DNA of 64,000 bases from Haematobia irritans. Lineage: Eukaryota > Arthropoda > Insecta > Diptera > Muscidae. Below are positions 44,816-57,429 of the stretch, piece after piece. The position numbers were made by a program, and so were the translations under genes. How positions within the stretch are numbered: position 1 is the first letter of the stretch; each line of letters opens with the position of its first letter. The notes under the pieces were generated by a model, which made no database searches, was not told the origin of the DNA, and saw only the letters and a list, made by a program, of their open reading frames with translations. The stretch spans positions 195,561,918 through 195,625,917 of the forward strand of contig NC_134400.1 of NCBI RefSeq assembly GCF_050003625.1, written 5' to 3'.

Positions 44816-45300
44816 TGTCATTCAACTTGAATTTAATTTCAAAAAACTGTGTCATGTGGTGGTAGAAACAACATTTTGTTTTACTCCATCTATTTCCAAA
44901 TGAGGTCCCTCTTCGCCAAAGCTGAATATAAGATTTGCATTGCTTTTTTGTGAGATTTATAATCTATTAAAATTTATTTTGAGTTTTGAAAATTGTTATC
45001 ATTGCATTTGCAAGATCATTTGGTCATCAAATTACTGTAGAAATTAAATTTAGGTGATTTATATATGTGTGTCAGTGATAAGAATCGGCTAGAAAAAAAA
45101 AATAGCATCACCATTGTGATGTCAATCAAAAAAAGTAAACTCAATGGTAATTTAATATACATATTTTTTTCACGCCAGACAATTTGTGATCCGACAACAA
45201 CTTAGCCTACAAATAAGGAACAAATATTTAAAAAAAAAAGCGGCGATTTGTTTTTCAACGTTGTGCATAAACACAATCGTAGCGGTCCTTATGGCAAGTT
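44816..45300. other. AT-rich spacer without recognised gene
   Basis: Non-repetitive sequence; no ORF or RNA gene is supported. Confidence 0.45.
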
Positions 45301-45304
45301 CAAA

Positions 45305-45475
45305 ATACACGTACCAAATTTCAACCGGAGCGGATGAAATTTACTCTCTCCAATAGGAGCCACCTTGGTGGAATTTTGTAAAAAAAATTTGTCAAAATTT
45401 AATTTCTATAGAAAATTTAGTCAAAATTTTATTTTTATTGAAAAGTTTGTCAAAATTTTTTTTTTATTGAAAAGT
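45305..45475 (+). repeat. fragments of family B and of the 29-bp repeat
   Basis: GTACCAAATTTCAACCGGAG and GGATGAAATTTACTCTCTCC correspond to about 50 bp of a family B module. Directly next (45365-45475) come three or four degenerate reverse 29-bp units. A B-to-array contact therefore occurs here as well. Confidence 0.65.
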
Positions 45476-46255
45476 TGCCATTTGTTACTATTTGAAGGTG
45501 AAATACTAATCGAACCACCCTTATAATAAAAACAAAATGAATTAAGAATTTATGAATGAATACGAAAATAGTTTTAAGTGAATATTTTAATTAATTTTTA
45601 AATCAAAGGAATATAGCCGCCAACCCTAAAGAAACAGAAAAAGGAAATAAATCTATTAAATTTGTTTTTTTTTAGGTTTTATTAGTTTTACGTGTATTAG
45701 GTAAATAGGGTCTAATTTTATTCCATCGAAATCTATTGCACCAATCAAATTCAGCCAAATCAAAAAAAAAAACGTGTTTTCCATATTTTCAAGAAATTCC
45801 ATTCCAAGTTGCTATTCACAGCTGGCTTCCCATATTTTGGCTCACTTGCCTTTTAAGTACATCGTAAATATGCCTCTTTTGTAAAACTAGACTTTTGGAA
45901 TTTACAATTGGTTGTTAATTGAGTTTTAATTAATTGTTCATTTAAAAATAGTCGGAGATGGCAAATTTCAAATATTTGAAATTTTTTACAAACATTTACA
46001 GCGATAGTTTCATGTTCTTAGTTTTAAAGAAGATTGCACATGATGGTTTAGTTTTTTTTGGTCTAAGATAAAAATCATCAATTATTAGAATTAATTCACA
46101 GTATCAGTAGTTCCTCAACTATGGAATTGAGCAAGGGATTGTATGGTAGATAGTCTTTTAAATGGAAATTAATTAAATCTACACATGATGCAATATTGGA
46201 TCAGAGAATGACGTCTACCACAATTTTGTCAGGGACGGCGGTTTCACAGCAGATC
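45476..46255. other. AT-rich spacer without recognised gene
   Basis: Non-repetitive AT-rich sequence with no supported gene. Confidence 0.45.
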
Positions 46256-48440
46256 CAATAAAATTTTGACTACATTTTCTATAGAAAAAAAAATTTTTGA
46301 CAAAATTTTCTATAGAAATAAAATTTTGACAAAAATTTCTATACAAATAAAATTTTGACAAAATTTTCTATAGAAATAAAATTTTGACAAAATTTACTAT
46401 AGAAATAAAATTTTGACAAGATTTTTCAAAAGAAAAAATTTGGACAATTTTTCGACATAAAACAAAATTTTGACAAAATTTTCTAGAGAAAAAAATGCTT
46501 ACAAAATGTTCTGTAGAAATAAAATTTCGACAAAATTTTCTATAGAAATAAAATTTTGACAAAATATTCTATAGAAATTAAATTTTGACAAAATTTTCTA
46601 TAGAAATAAAACTTTGACAAAATTTTCTGTAGATATAAAATTTTGACAAATTTTTCTCTAGGAATAAAATGTTGACAACATCTTCTATAGAAATAAAATG
46701 TTGACAAATAAAATGTTGACAAAATATTCTATAGAAATAAAATTTTGACAAGATTTTCCAAAAGAAAAAATTTGGACAATTTTTCGACATAAAACATAAT
46801 TTTGACAAAATTTTCTATTGAAATAAAATTTTTCCAAAATTTTCTATAGAAATAAAATTTTGACAATATTTTCCAAAAGGAAAAAAATTTGACAAAATTT
46901 TCGACATAAAACAAAATTTTCTATAGAAAAAAAATTTTGACAACATTTTTATAGAAATAAAATTTTGACATAATTTTCTATTGAAATAAAATTTTGACAA
47001 AATTTTCTCTAGGAATAAAACTTTGACAAAATATTTCATAGAAATAAAATTTTGACAAAATTTTCTATTGAAATAAAATTTTTCCAAAATTTTCTATAGA
47101 AATAAAATTTTGACAATATTTTCCAAAAGGAAAAAATTTGACAAAATTTTCGACATAAAACAAAATTTTCTATAGAAAAAAATTTTGACAACATTTTTAT
47201 AGAAATAACATTTTGGCAAAATTTTCTATAGAAATAAAATTTCGACCAAATTTTCTCTAGGAATAAAATGTTGACAACATTTTCTATAGAAACAAAATAT
47301 TGACAAAATATTCTATAGAAATAAAATTTTGACAAAATGTTCAATAGAAATAAAATTTTGACAAACTTTTCTATTGAAATAAAATGTTGACAACATTTTC
47401 TATAGAAACAAAATGTTGACAAAATATTCTATAGAAATAAAATTTTGACAAAATTTTCTATAGAAATAAAATTTTGACAAAATTTTCTATAGAAATAAAA
47501 TTTTGACAAATTTGTCTATAGAAATAAAATTGTGACAAAATTTTCTCTAGGAATAAAATGTTGACAACATCTTGCATAGAAATAAAATGTTGACAACATC
47601 TTGTATAGAAATAAAATTTTGGCAAAATGTTCTATAGAAATAAAACTTTGACAAAATGTTCTATATAGATAAAACTTTGACAAAATTTTCTATAGGAATA
47701 AAATATTGACAAAATTTTCTAAAGAAATAAAATTTTGACAAAATTTTCTATAGAAATAAAATTTTGACAAAATTTTCTATAGAAATAAAATTTTGACAAA
47801 AAAATTTTTAGTAAAATAAAATTTTGACAAGATTTTCCAAAAACAAAAAATTTGACAAAATTTTGACAAAATTTCTATAGAAATAAAATTTTGACAAAAT
47901 TTTCGATAGAAATAAAATTACGACAAAATTTTCTCTAGGAATAAAATTTTGACAAATTTCTATAGAAATAAAATTTTGACATAATTTTCTATTGAAATAA
48001 AATTTTGACAAAATTTTCTCTAGGAATAAAACTTTGACAAAATTTTCTATAGAAATAAAATTTTGACAAAATATTCCACAGAAATATAATTTTGGCAAGA
48101 TTTTCCAAAACAAAAAATTTTGACAAAATTATCTATAGAAATTAAATTGTGACAAAATTTTCTATAGAAATAAAATTTCGACCAAATTTTCTCTAGGAAT
48201 AAAATGTTGACAACATTTTTTATAGAAACAAAATGTTGACAAAATATTCTATAGAAATAAAAATATGACAAACTTTTCTCTAGGAATAAAATTTTGACAA
48301 AATTTTCTATAGAAATAAAATTTTGACAAAATATTCTATAGAAATAAAATTTTGAGAAAATTTTCTCTAGAAATAAATTGTTTACGAAATTTTCCATATA
48401 AACAAGATGTTGACAAAATTTCCTATAGAAATAAAATTTC
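46256..48440 (+). repeat. 29-bp array with GATTTTCCAAAAG / TTTTCGACATAAAA variant blocks
   Basis: Forward units mixed with a composite variant, in which TTGACAAGATTTTCCAAAAG is followed by GACAATTTTTCGACATAAAA. It recurs near 46410, 46750, 46865 and 47110, with partial copies near 47825 and 48090. The copies at 46865 and 47110 are followed by the same units in the same order (about 245-bp repeat). Units with TCTCTAGGAATAAAA are also common only in this block. It ends at the partial foldback element. Confidence 0.93.
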
Positions 48441-48443
48441 ATT

Positions 48444-48709
48444 CGTTTTGGTTTGTTATGGTTGGTTTTGTTCTTTAAGCATTGTTGTTGTTTTTTGATT
48501 TCAGCTTAAAACCATGCATTGACTAAACTACAAGTGTAGCTTAACCAACAGAGGAAAAAAATGTTTGCCAAATTTATTTGGGTAAAGCCCTATAGACTGC
48601 AAGATGGTTGGATGGACGCACGTTTCGGAATTACCACATTCCTCATCAGCATCCTCTACTTGCAGCAAAACTATCAACCAATTATCAGAATAAATTCAGG
48701 CAGTTCACA
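48444..48709 (+). mobile_element. foldback-type element, partial copy 1
   Basis: The left arm (CGTTTTGGTTTGTTATGGTT to CCAACAGAGG) and central part match the complete copy at 58540-58951. After GGCAGTTCA the sequence departs, so the right arm is missing. The centre is open for about 50 codons, beginning MFAKFIWVKPYRLQDGWMDA. A TTTTTTGATTTCAG tract followed by CTTAAAACC resembles a splice acceptor. The element class is unknown. Confidence 0.75.
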
Positions 48710-49704
48710 GAAATTGCTCCCTTTTGATTCTCTCGTTGTGTTATGTTGATATCGTTACTCAACCTTCCCGGTTTCCAAGTCTATTTCTTTCTCTATACTC
48801 TCTCTCTCTCTCTGTCGCTCTCTGAATAAAATATCACAACATATATATGTTTACTCGAAATTTGTAAATTTATATATGTTTACATTCACACATATTATTT
48901 TTATGAAACATTCATGCCCCAAACATAATATATTCTAACATATTAACATATGTGTCCCAAACATTTAGTGTTAGTTTAGGAACATTACATGTTTCCACTT
49001 AAATATTTTGTGTTTAAAAATTGTGCCCGAAATACATTTTGTTTATATCGGAACATATGAAAAACATATTTTTCTAACAGTGTAGTAATGTCAATCATCA
49101 AACAAGACCAATTCTAGACTAATAGAAAAACATAATTTTCTACAGCAACATAAGTGCTTAAATTTTGAAATACACATGTTGTTAATACATATATTTATAT
49201 TTAGATCTACAAAAAAAAAACAAAATTATTCCAAAATGTGTCCTTCATTTTTTTATGAAATTTGGCCATTTACTCAATCATTTTAAAATTTACTATTTTT
49301 ACAATATTGATTTTCGTTCTTGTTTAATTTCAATACCAAAGAAAAAACTGCCAATTATTATTTAGTTGTTTTTTGTGTGCCTTTTGTAAACAATGTTTTT
49401 AATAAAATTTTTATTTTTGTTTTCCATAGACATCAAAATATTTACGATATTTTTAAATAATTTTTGTCGACATCATCGACATTTTTGAAATGTCGGCTAT
49501 GACCCACATCTGTTTGTGGTAAGAGTATTGAATTTTTTTCCAAAAATAAAGATGTACTCATATTGCTTTTTATTTCGTATTTTTACAATATCGCCTAAAT
49601 AGTTTTGAAAGTTTTTTGGGTAAAAAATGCATTGATATATTTTTCCAAAAATAATTTTTGAAATTTTAATAAGAATTTATAAAACATTTACCAGATATAA
49701 GGGC
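48710..49704. other. spacer with CT microsatellite and a possible small inverted-repeat element
   Basis: A CTCTCTCT run (about 48797-48813) is followed at about 48835-49085 by sequence rich in ACATATATATGT / AACATATGTG motifs that ends in TTTTTCTAACAGTGTA. This type of edge is typical of small miniature elements, but I could not match a clear opposite end. The rest is AT-rich with nothing recognised. Confidence 0.4.
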
Positions 49705-52700
49705 GTTCTATAGAAATAAAATTTTGACAAAATATTCTTCAGAAAAAATAAATTTTGACAAAATTTTCTATAGAAATAAAATTTTGACAAAATTTCTATA
49801 GAAATTATATTATGAGAAAATTTTCTATAGAAATAAAAATTTAAGACAATTTTATAGAAATAAAATTTTGAAAAATTTTCTATAGAAATGAAATGTTGAC
49901 AACATTTTCTATAGAAATAAAATTTTGACAAATTTTCTATAGAAATAAAAATGTTGACAACATTTTCTATAGAAATAAAATGTTGACAAATTTTTCTATA
50001 GAAATAAAAGTTTGACAAAATTTTCTATAGAAATAAAATTCTGACAAAATTTTCTATAGAAATAAAATTTTGAGAAAATTTTCTATATAAATAAAATTTT
50101 TAGAAAATTTTCTATAGAAATAAAATTTTGAGAAAATTTTCTATAGAAATAAAGTTTTGACAAAATTGTCTATAGAAATAAAATTTTGACAAATTTTCTA
50201 TAGAAGTAAAATTTTGACAAAACTTTTTATAGAAATCAAATATTGACAAAATATTCTATAGAAATAAAACTTTAACAATTTGTTCTATAGAAATAAAAAT
50301 TTTGACAATATCTTCTAAGAAATAAACATTTTGACAAAATTTTCTATAGAAATAAAATTTTGACAAAATTTTCTATAGAAATAACAGTTTGACACAATTT
50401 TCTATATAAATAAACTTTTGAGAAAATTTTCTATAGAAATAAAATTTAGATAAATTTTCTTCAGAAAAAAAATTTTGACAAAATTTTCTATAGAAACAAA
50501 ATTTTGACAATATGTTCTACAGAAATAAAAATTTTGACAAAATTTTCTATAGAAATTAAATTTTGACAACATTTTCTTATATTTATTTATTTATTTATAT
50601 ATTTACAATCATAATGAATTATGAAAATAAACATGCAATATAGGTGCTAACAACATACGGTTTTCGACCTTCACAACATTTTTTATAGAAATAAAAATGT
50701 TGACAATATTTTGTATAGAAATAAAACATTTTGACAAAATTTTCTATAGAAATAAAATTTTGACAAAATTTTCTATAGAAATAAAATGTTGAAAAAATTT
50801 TCTATAGAAATAAAACTTTTACAATATGTTCTATAGAAATAAAAATGTTGACAATATTTTCTATAGAAATAAAAGTGTTGACAAAATTTTCTATAAAAAT
50901 AAAATTTTGACAAAATTTTCTATAGAAATAAAATGTTGAAAAAGTTTTCTATAGAAATAAAATGTTGAAAAAATTTTCTATAGAAATAAAACTTTTACAA
51001 TATGTTCTATAGAAATGATAATGTTGACAATATTTTATATAGAAATAAAAATTTTGACAAAATTTTCTATAAAAATAAAATTTTGACAAAATTTTCTATA
51101 GAAATAAAATCTTAACAAAGTTTTCTATAGAAATAACATTTTGACAAAATTTTCTACAGAAATAAAATTTTGACTAAATTTTCTATAGAAATAACATTGT
51201 GACACAATTTTCTATATAAATAAAATTTTCAGAAAATTTTCTATATAAATAAAATTTTAAGCAAATTTGTTGAAAAAGTTTTTTATAGAAATAAAACTTT
51301 AACAATATGTTCTATAGAAATAAAAATGTTGACAATATTTTCTATAGAAATAAAAATGTTGACAATATTTTCTATAGAAATAAAAATTTTGACAAAATAT
51401 TCTATTGAAATAAAATTTTGACAAAATTTTCTATAGAAATAAAATTTTGACAAAGTTTTCTATAGAAGTAAAATTTTGACAAAACTTTCTATAGAAATAA
51501 AATTTTAACAAAATTTTCTATAGAAATAAAATTTTGACAAAATTTCTATAGAAATAAAGTTTTGACAAAATTTTCTATAGAAATAAAACTTTTACAATAT
51601 GTTCTATAGAAATAAAAATGTTGACAATATTTTCTATAGAATAAAAATTTTGACACAATATTCTATTGAAATAAAATTTTGACAAAATTTTCTATAGAAA
51701 TAAAATTTTGACAAAATTTTCTATAGAAATAAAATTTTGAAAAAAATTTCTATAGTAATAAAATTTTAACAAAATTTTCTATAGAAATAACATTTTGACA
51801 AAATTTTCTACAGAAATAAAATTTTGACAAAATTTTCTACAGAAATAAAATTTTGACTAAATTTTCTATAGAAATAATATTTTGACACAATTTTCTATAG
51901 AAATAAAATGTTCACTAAATTTTCTATAGAAATAACATTTTGGCACAATTTTCTATATAAATACATTTTTGAGAAAATTTTTTATATAAATAAAATTTTG
52001 AGAAAATTTTCTACAGAAATAAAATTTTGAGAAAATTTTCTATAGCAAATAAAATTTTGACACAATTTTCTGTATAAATAAAATTTTGACAAAATTTTCT
52101 ATAGAAATGAAATTTTGACAAAACTTTCTATAGAAATAAAATTTTGACAGAATATTCTATAGAAATAAAACTTTAACAATATGTTCTATAGAAATAAAAA
52201 TTTTGACAAAATATTCTATAGAAAGAAAATTTTGACAGAATTTTCTATAGAAATAAATTTTTGACACAATTTTCACAATTTTCTATAGAAATAAAATTTT
52301 GAAAAATTTTCTATAGAAATAAAATTTTGGAAAAATTTTCTATAGAAATAAAATATTGACAAAATTTTGAATAGAAATAAAAATCTGACAAAATTTTCTA
52401 CAGAAATAAAATTTTGACACAATTTGCTGTATAAAAAAAATTTGAGAAAAGTTTCTATAGAAATAAAATTTTGACGCAATTTTCTGTATAAATAAAATTT
52501 TGATAAAATTTTCTATAGAAATAAAATTTTGACATAATTTTCTATAGAAATAAAATTGTGATAAAATTTTCTATAGAAATAAAAATATTCTATAGAAATA
52601 ACATTTTGACAAAATATTCTTCAGAAAAAAAATTTGACAAAATTTTCTGTAGAAATAAAATTTTGAAAAAAATTTTCTGTATAAATAAAATTTTGACAAA

Positions 52701-54575
52701 ATTTTCTATAGAAATAAAACTTTAACAATATGTTCTATAGAAATAAAAATTTTGACAATATTTTCTAAAGAAATAAAAATTTTGAGAAAATTTTCTATAG
52801 AAATAAAAATTTTGAGAAAATTTTCTATAGAAATAACATTTTGACAAAATTTTCTATAGAAATAAAATTTTGAGAAAATTTTCTATAGAAATAAAATTTT
52901 GAGAACATTTTCTATAGAAATAAAATTTTGAGAAAATTTTCTATAGAAATAAATTTTTGACAAAATTTTCTATAGAAATAAAATTTTGACAAATTTTCTA
53001 TAGAAGTACAATTTTGACAAAACTTTCTATAGAAATAAAAGTTTAACAAAATAATCTATAGAAATAACATTTTTAAAAATGTTCTTTGGATATAAAACTT
53101 TAACAATATGTTCTATAGAAATAAAAATTTTGACAATATTTTCTATAGAAATAGTAATTTTGACAAAATTTTCTACAGAAATAAAATTTTGACAAAATAT
53201 TCTATAGAAATAAAAATTTTGAGAAAATTTTCTATAGAAATAACATTTTGACAAAATTTTCTATAGAAATAAAATTTTGACAAAATTTTCTATAGAAATA
53301 AAAATTTTGAGAAAATTTTCTATAGAAATAACATTTTGACAAAATTTTCTATAGAAATAAAATTTTGACAAAATTTTCTATAGAAATAAAATTTTGATAA
53401 AATTTTCTATAGACATAAAATTTTGACACAATTTTCACAATTTTCTATAGAAGTAAATTTTTGACACAATTTTCTATAGAAATAAAATTTTGACAAAATT
53501 TTCTATAGAAATAAAATTTTGACAAAATTTTCTATAGAAATAAAATTTTGACAAAATTTTCTATAGAAATAAAATTTTGACAAAATTTTCTATAGACATA
53601 AAATTTTGACACAATTTTCACAATTTTCTATAGAAGTAAATTTTTGACACAATTTTCTATAGAAATAACATTTTGACAAAATTTTCTATAGAAATAAAAT
53701 TTTGAGAAAATTTTCTATAGAAATAAAATTTTGAGAACATTTTCTATAGAAATAAAATTTTGAGAAAATTTTCTATAGAAATAAATTTTTGACAAAATTT
53801 TCTATAGAAATAAAATTTTGACAAATTTTCTATAGAAGTACAATTTTGACAAAACTTTCTATAGAAATAAAAGTTTAACAAAATAATCTATAGAAATAAC
53901 ATTTTTAAAAATGTTCTTTGGAAATAAAACTTTAACAATATGTTCTATAGAAATAAAAATTTTGACAATATTTTCTATAGAAATAGTAATTTTGACAAAA
54001 TTTTCTACAGAAATAAAATTTTGACAAAATATTCTATAGAAAGAAAATTTTGATAGAATTTTCTATAGATATAAATTTTTGACACCAGTTTCACAATTTT
54101 CTATAGAAATAAATTTTTGACACAATTTTCTATAGAAAAAAAAATGTGGAAAATTTTTCGATAGAAATAAAATTTTGACAAAATTTTCTATAGAAATAAA
54201 ATTTTGAAAAAATTTTCTAAAGAAATAACATTTGACACAATTTTCTATAGAAATAAAATTTTGACAAACTTTTCTATAGAAATAAAACTTTGACAAAATT
54301 TTCTATAGAAATAAAATTTTGACAAAATTTTCTATAGAAATAAAATTTTGACAAAATTTTCTATAGAAATAAAATTTTGACAAAATTTTCTATAGACATA
54401 AAATTTTGACACAATTTTCACAATTTTCTATAGAAGTAAATTTTTGACACAATTTTCTATAGAAATAAAATTTTGACAAAATTTTCTATAGAAATAAAAT
54501 TTTGACAAAATTTTCTATAGAAATAAAATTTTGAGAACATTTTCTATAGAAATAAAATTTTGACAAAATTTTCTT
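49705..54575 (+). repeat. 29-bp array, longest block, with about 832-bp duplication
   Basis: Nearly 4.9 kb of forward units. The marker TAGAAGTACAATTTTGACAA occurs at 53001 and 53833, and a series of rare variants (AAAGTTTAACAAAATAATC, CATTTTTAAAAATGTTC, AATAGTAATTTTGAC) follows in the same order both times. An 832-bp segment has therefore been duplicated. Another marker (AGACATAAAATTTTGACACA then CAATTTTCACAATTTTC) occurs at 53411, 53594 and 54394. An AT-rich non-array insertion interrupts the block at 50578-50673. The block ends abruptly at CTTCCGAGTTTGATG. Confidence 0.96.
50578..50673. other. short non-array insertion inside the array
   Basis: A TATTTATTTATTTATT run followed by AATCATAATGAATTATGAAA and GGTGCTAACAACATACGG. 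It has no counterpart elsewhere in the window. The simple-repeat edge next to unique sequence would suit a truncated retroelement tail in reverse orientation, but this is only a guess. Confidence 0.5.
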
Positions 54576-56285
54576 CCGAGTTTGATGTGTAAATTCTATG
54601 TTGTATCAATAAATCTTTTAATTAAAAAATTTTAAACTTGAGTCAACTTTTTATTTGTAAATATTTTGGTGATATTTCTTTTGCGATTACCTTTACGAAA
54701 GGGTTCTGCCTTATTTTGGGCCATTCCCATTCGCGGCCGTCTTGAGAAAATCGACACTTTTTTTGATTTTGTAGTGCCAACCTTACTCTCCAAAATGCCA
54801 CAAGCACAAAAGTCGAACTGATTGTGTGGTACCTACTTTTTAAACCATTCTTGGTTGATGGTGCTGGGACCTGTTGGAATGATCATGGTCTGCGGCCGAA
54901 TACTTTTGACAGTTTACAACATTTAATTTCATCATTATTTCAAAAATTAATCACAATAAATTGTTATTGTGAATCGATGTGTCACTTCATCATAATTTGC
55001 ACAGATGAGATGTTCCGGATGGAACACCATTACAACAATGTTCTGGATGTCACATACAAATGTTGCATCGAGTACTAAAAGAAAACATGCCTTTTATTCA
55101 TTGCGCCACTAAAATTGTGCCACTTTCCATTACAATTAACTGTTTTCATGAAACATTTTCAAACCTCGTAATGGCCATATTTTTTCGCGAAAACCATTCT
55201 CTAATGGAAGCATTTGCATTTCCAAAATTTAGCTCAGCTCATACAATTCTTCAAGTACTATGAGGTTGCTACATTTTGCCTTTAGGTTCATTAGTGTGAT
55301 AAAAATCTCGTTAGTACGTTTATCACACCTCGGCATACAAAACGAATCATAATTACCCATATGTTTGTGGCATTAATCATACCAACCATACAATTGTATA
55401 CTTCTTCAGTTGTAATTTGTCACCATTAACCGGGTGCGAAAAGCAACATTAAATGTTGGAGACATTTCAAAAAAAAAAAAAAACTTCTCCCACACACCAC
55501 CACCACCACAAATGAATGAGTTCATTTACGTTACGTAGCGGAAACAGGTGATGTTCTCATCCATTATGTTGTCATTCTAGTAAAGTTGAGAGAAGGTCAG
55601 CTACCACATGATTATTAAAAAAACAACAAAACTTCCACTCAACCATTCCATTTGGTTACATGGTCTCTGGCATTGCTAACCCACCACACGGACTTATCAA
55701 CCTCAAACTTCTGGCCGTTGAACAGCACAACCGAATATTCTAATTCAATCAAAAGTCACGTAAATTACAAACGTTACACTAACCACCACACAATCGGACC
55801 ATGTAAACCTGAGGGCTGTCCTCTAAATATGGCTAACGAATAATCATTTAAATATTTCTCTATTCTCTATTAATGGAAAAATATTTAAATTACAATTTAA
55901 TATTCCTTATGTCGTTCTTCTAGGGCTGTGCTGTTAAACCAGTTAGTGTTTGTCAATAAAACAAACACCAAACGTTTACTTATAATTCACCACGTTTTCA
56001 AATGTGGGGAAAAATAATGCCAGACTACGCAATAATACAATATGCTGAGTCTATTAAATGAAAGCACTCAACCATTTCATATGGCTAATCTCCATGGTTA
56101 GCAAGAGGCGAACTTATGATGTCATTATTAAAAGCCGGCTTGTAGAATTCATAACATGATTAATGAGAGACTATAAACTAACAATAAATAAATAAATAAA
56201 TAAACAAAATAAATAATTAAATTAATAACAAATATATGTAGACCACCAGACTCTCGAGACTGGGTTATACTGGATAAAAGGTTCT
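54576..56285. other. unique sequence without recognised gene
   Basis: About 1.7 kb of the least repetitive DNA in the window. Plus-strand ORFs of 84 (54824-55078), 67 (55060-55263) and 63 codons (55652-55843) have no motif I recognise and no supporting signals. A short AATA-rich run lies near 56185-56220. Confidence 0.45.
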
Positions 56286-56325
56286 AGTTTAGGTGTCAGC
56301 CTATTTAGGCCCACTTACACGCAAA
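56286..56325 (-). repeat. SINE tail-side fragment, left of a nested element
   Basis: TTTAGGTGTCAGCCTATTTA followed by GGCCCACTTA is a diverged match to the tail-adjacent part of the SINE (TTATGTGGCAGCCCGATGTA). The continuation of the same SINE is found at 57222-57316, after the nested element. Confidence 0.6.
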
Positions 56326-56630
56326 AAAATAATTCTTTCCTCCCAAACGAAATTTTAGACAAACAAAGTTCGTTTCTCATTTGCTTTTCGTTGAAAGGAA
56401 GTGTATTTGGAAGAAAAGTATATACTTTTTGTGATAAACGTTTATTCTTTTCCAGGATGTAAAAACAATTTCATAAAGACTATCTGAAAAAAAATTTTTT
56501 TCTGGCTAATTGCATTTTCCCTCACATCTTCCTCACTTCCACGAAGTTTTTTAGTTCTTTAGCACCTTTTTCTGTAATACAAACAATGTAGAAGAAATTA
56601 TACGATTTTATAAATTTTAATTTTTTTTTT

Positions 56631-56710
56631 ACCTTTCGCCTGGACGGAGAATCGAACCGCGGACCATGCAATTTGTAAGCCAACACACTACCCACTGAGC
56701 TATGTAGCCG
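56631..56710 (-). repeat. tRNA-like head (SINE-type), minus strand
   Basis: The minus strand reads CGGCTACATAGCTCAGTGGG, then a 3' part with GCGGTTCGATTCTCCG. The A box (TAGCTCAGTGG, 56692-56702) and B box (GGTTCGATTCT, 56648-56658) fit a polymerase III promoter. The two acceptor ends do not pair, so it is not an intact tRNA. It is followed by an A-run, as in many SINEs. Confidence 0.7.
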
Positions 56711-56820
56711 TTATTGTCATCAATAGACAATTACCCATATAAGTTATATTTATATAGCATAGCTTGCGGCGCCCACGAGCCGATTAAACAAAGTTTATTT
56801 CACAGAAAAATACATTTAGT

Positions 56821-56908
56821 TGGGCACCATGGAGCAGTGGTTGCTACGTCTGACTTGCATGCCAAGGGTCGTGGGTTCGATCCCTGCTTCGACCAAAGTT
56901 TTTTTTTT
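56821..56908 (+). repeat. tRNA-like head with T10 terminator, plus strand
   Basis: GGGCACCATGGAGCAGTGGT and GTGGGTTCGATCCCTGC give an A-box-like sequence (56830-56840) and a consensus B box (GGTTCGATCCC, 56874-56884). A run of ten T residues (56899-56908), a standard polymerase III stop, follows. It is similar to the head of the SINE at 38701-39053. The acceptor stem pairs poorly, so it is probably a SINE-derived or decayed tRNA-like unit and not a working tRNA gene. Confidence 0.72.
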
Positions 56909-57221
56909 ACATATATTCTATTCTATTTTAGGAAGATTCCGAAAAAATGTTCAACATTACATTGTAGTATATTAAATTTTGAACTGTAAAATGTGTCTTA
57001 TTAAAGACCTAAAGTCAGAAAAGAACAGTGTTTGATATAAACGAAATGGACTGTGTTTTTGGTTCAAAAATAACTTTTTTTATTAAAAAAATTAACATTT
57101 TGTAACAAACGAATTTTTTTGGTGATAAAAGTGTATACTTTTCGAAGCAATTCAAAAAACTCTAACAAAAGAAAAACGTTTTCGCTACACGTTTTCCAAA
57201 CGTTTTTTTTCTTTGCGTGTA

Positions 57222-57316
57222 GGATCACAAGTGGTGAATTTTTCTCATAAAAATAAGTGCTGCTCGGATTCTAACATATGTTTAGCTCAATGACAAGGGA
57301 CCTCTTTAATATAGCC
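57222..57316 (-). repeat. SINE body fragment, right of the nested element
   Basis: GATCACAAGTGGTGAATTTT, AGTGCTGCTCGGATTCTAAC and TAGCTCAATGACAAGGGACC follow the body of the SINE in order (compare 62097-62180). The copy is diverged and ends before the tRNA-related head. Confidence 0.7.
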
Positions 57317-57429
57317 ATGACTTGGGTATCCAGTCACGGTTGCCACAGTTAGTACAAAAATTTTAGTTTTTAACTGTTTGGTAGATTGGTAGAATTCTTG
57401 ATGTTTTTTGTTGATTTTGTAAAAAATAT

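Larger units (their letters stand above)
56320..57223. mobile_element. inverted-repeat element (about 0.9 kb) inserted in a SINE
   Basis: The ends are TACACGCAAAAAAATAA on the left and TTTTTTTTCTTTGCGTGTA on the right, which are inverted copies over the first dozen bases. TA at each edge is compatible with a TA target duplication. Further inward both arms contain GAAAAGTATA / TATACTTTTC motifs in mirror order, so the inverted repeats are long but diverged. It carries no transposase and is therefore a non-autonomous element. Two tRNA-like heads lie in its middle. Confidence 0.65.

Noticed and set aside
334..54296. Many ORFs of 60-130 codons with FYFYRKFCQNFISIENF-like peptides as possible membrane or repeat proteins
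   Set aside because: They are translations of the 29-bp repeat in rotating frames, begin and end wherever unit mutations allow, and occur for both orientations of the array.
54824..55843. Three short plus-strand ORFs as exons of a host gene
   Set aside because: No recognisable domain, no consistent splice sites joining them, and such lengths are expected by chance in this amount of less AT-rich sequence.
56821..56895. Functional tRNA gene with TGC anticodon-like loop
   Set aside because: Acceptor ends do not pair, it lies in a repeat element and resembles the SINE head; the polymerase III boxes alone do not make a tRNA.
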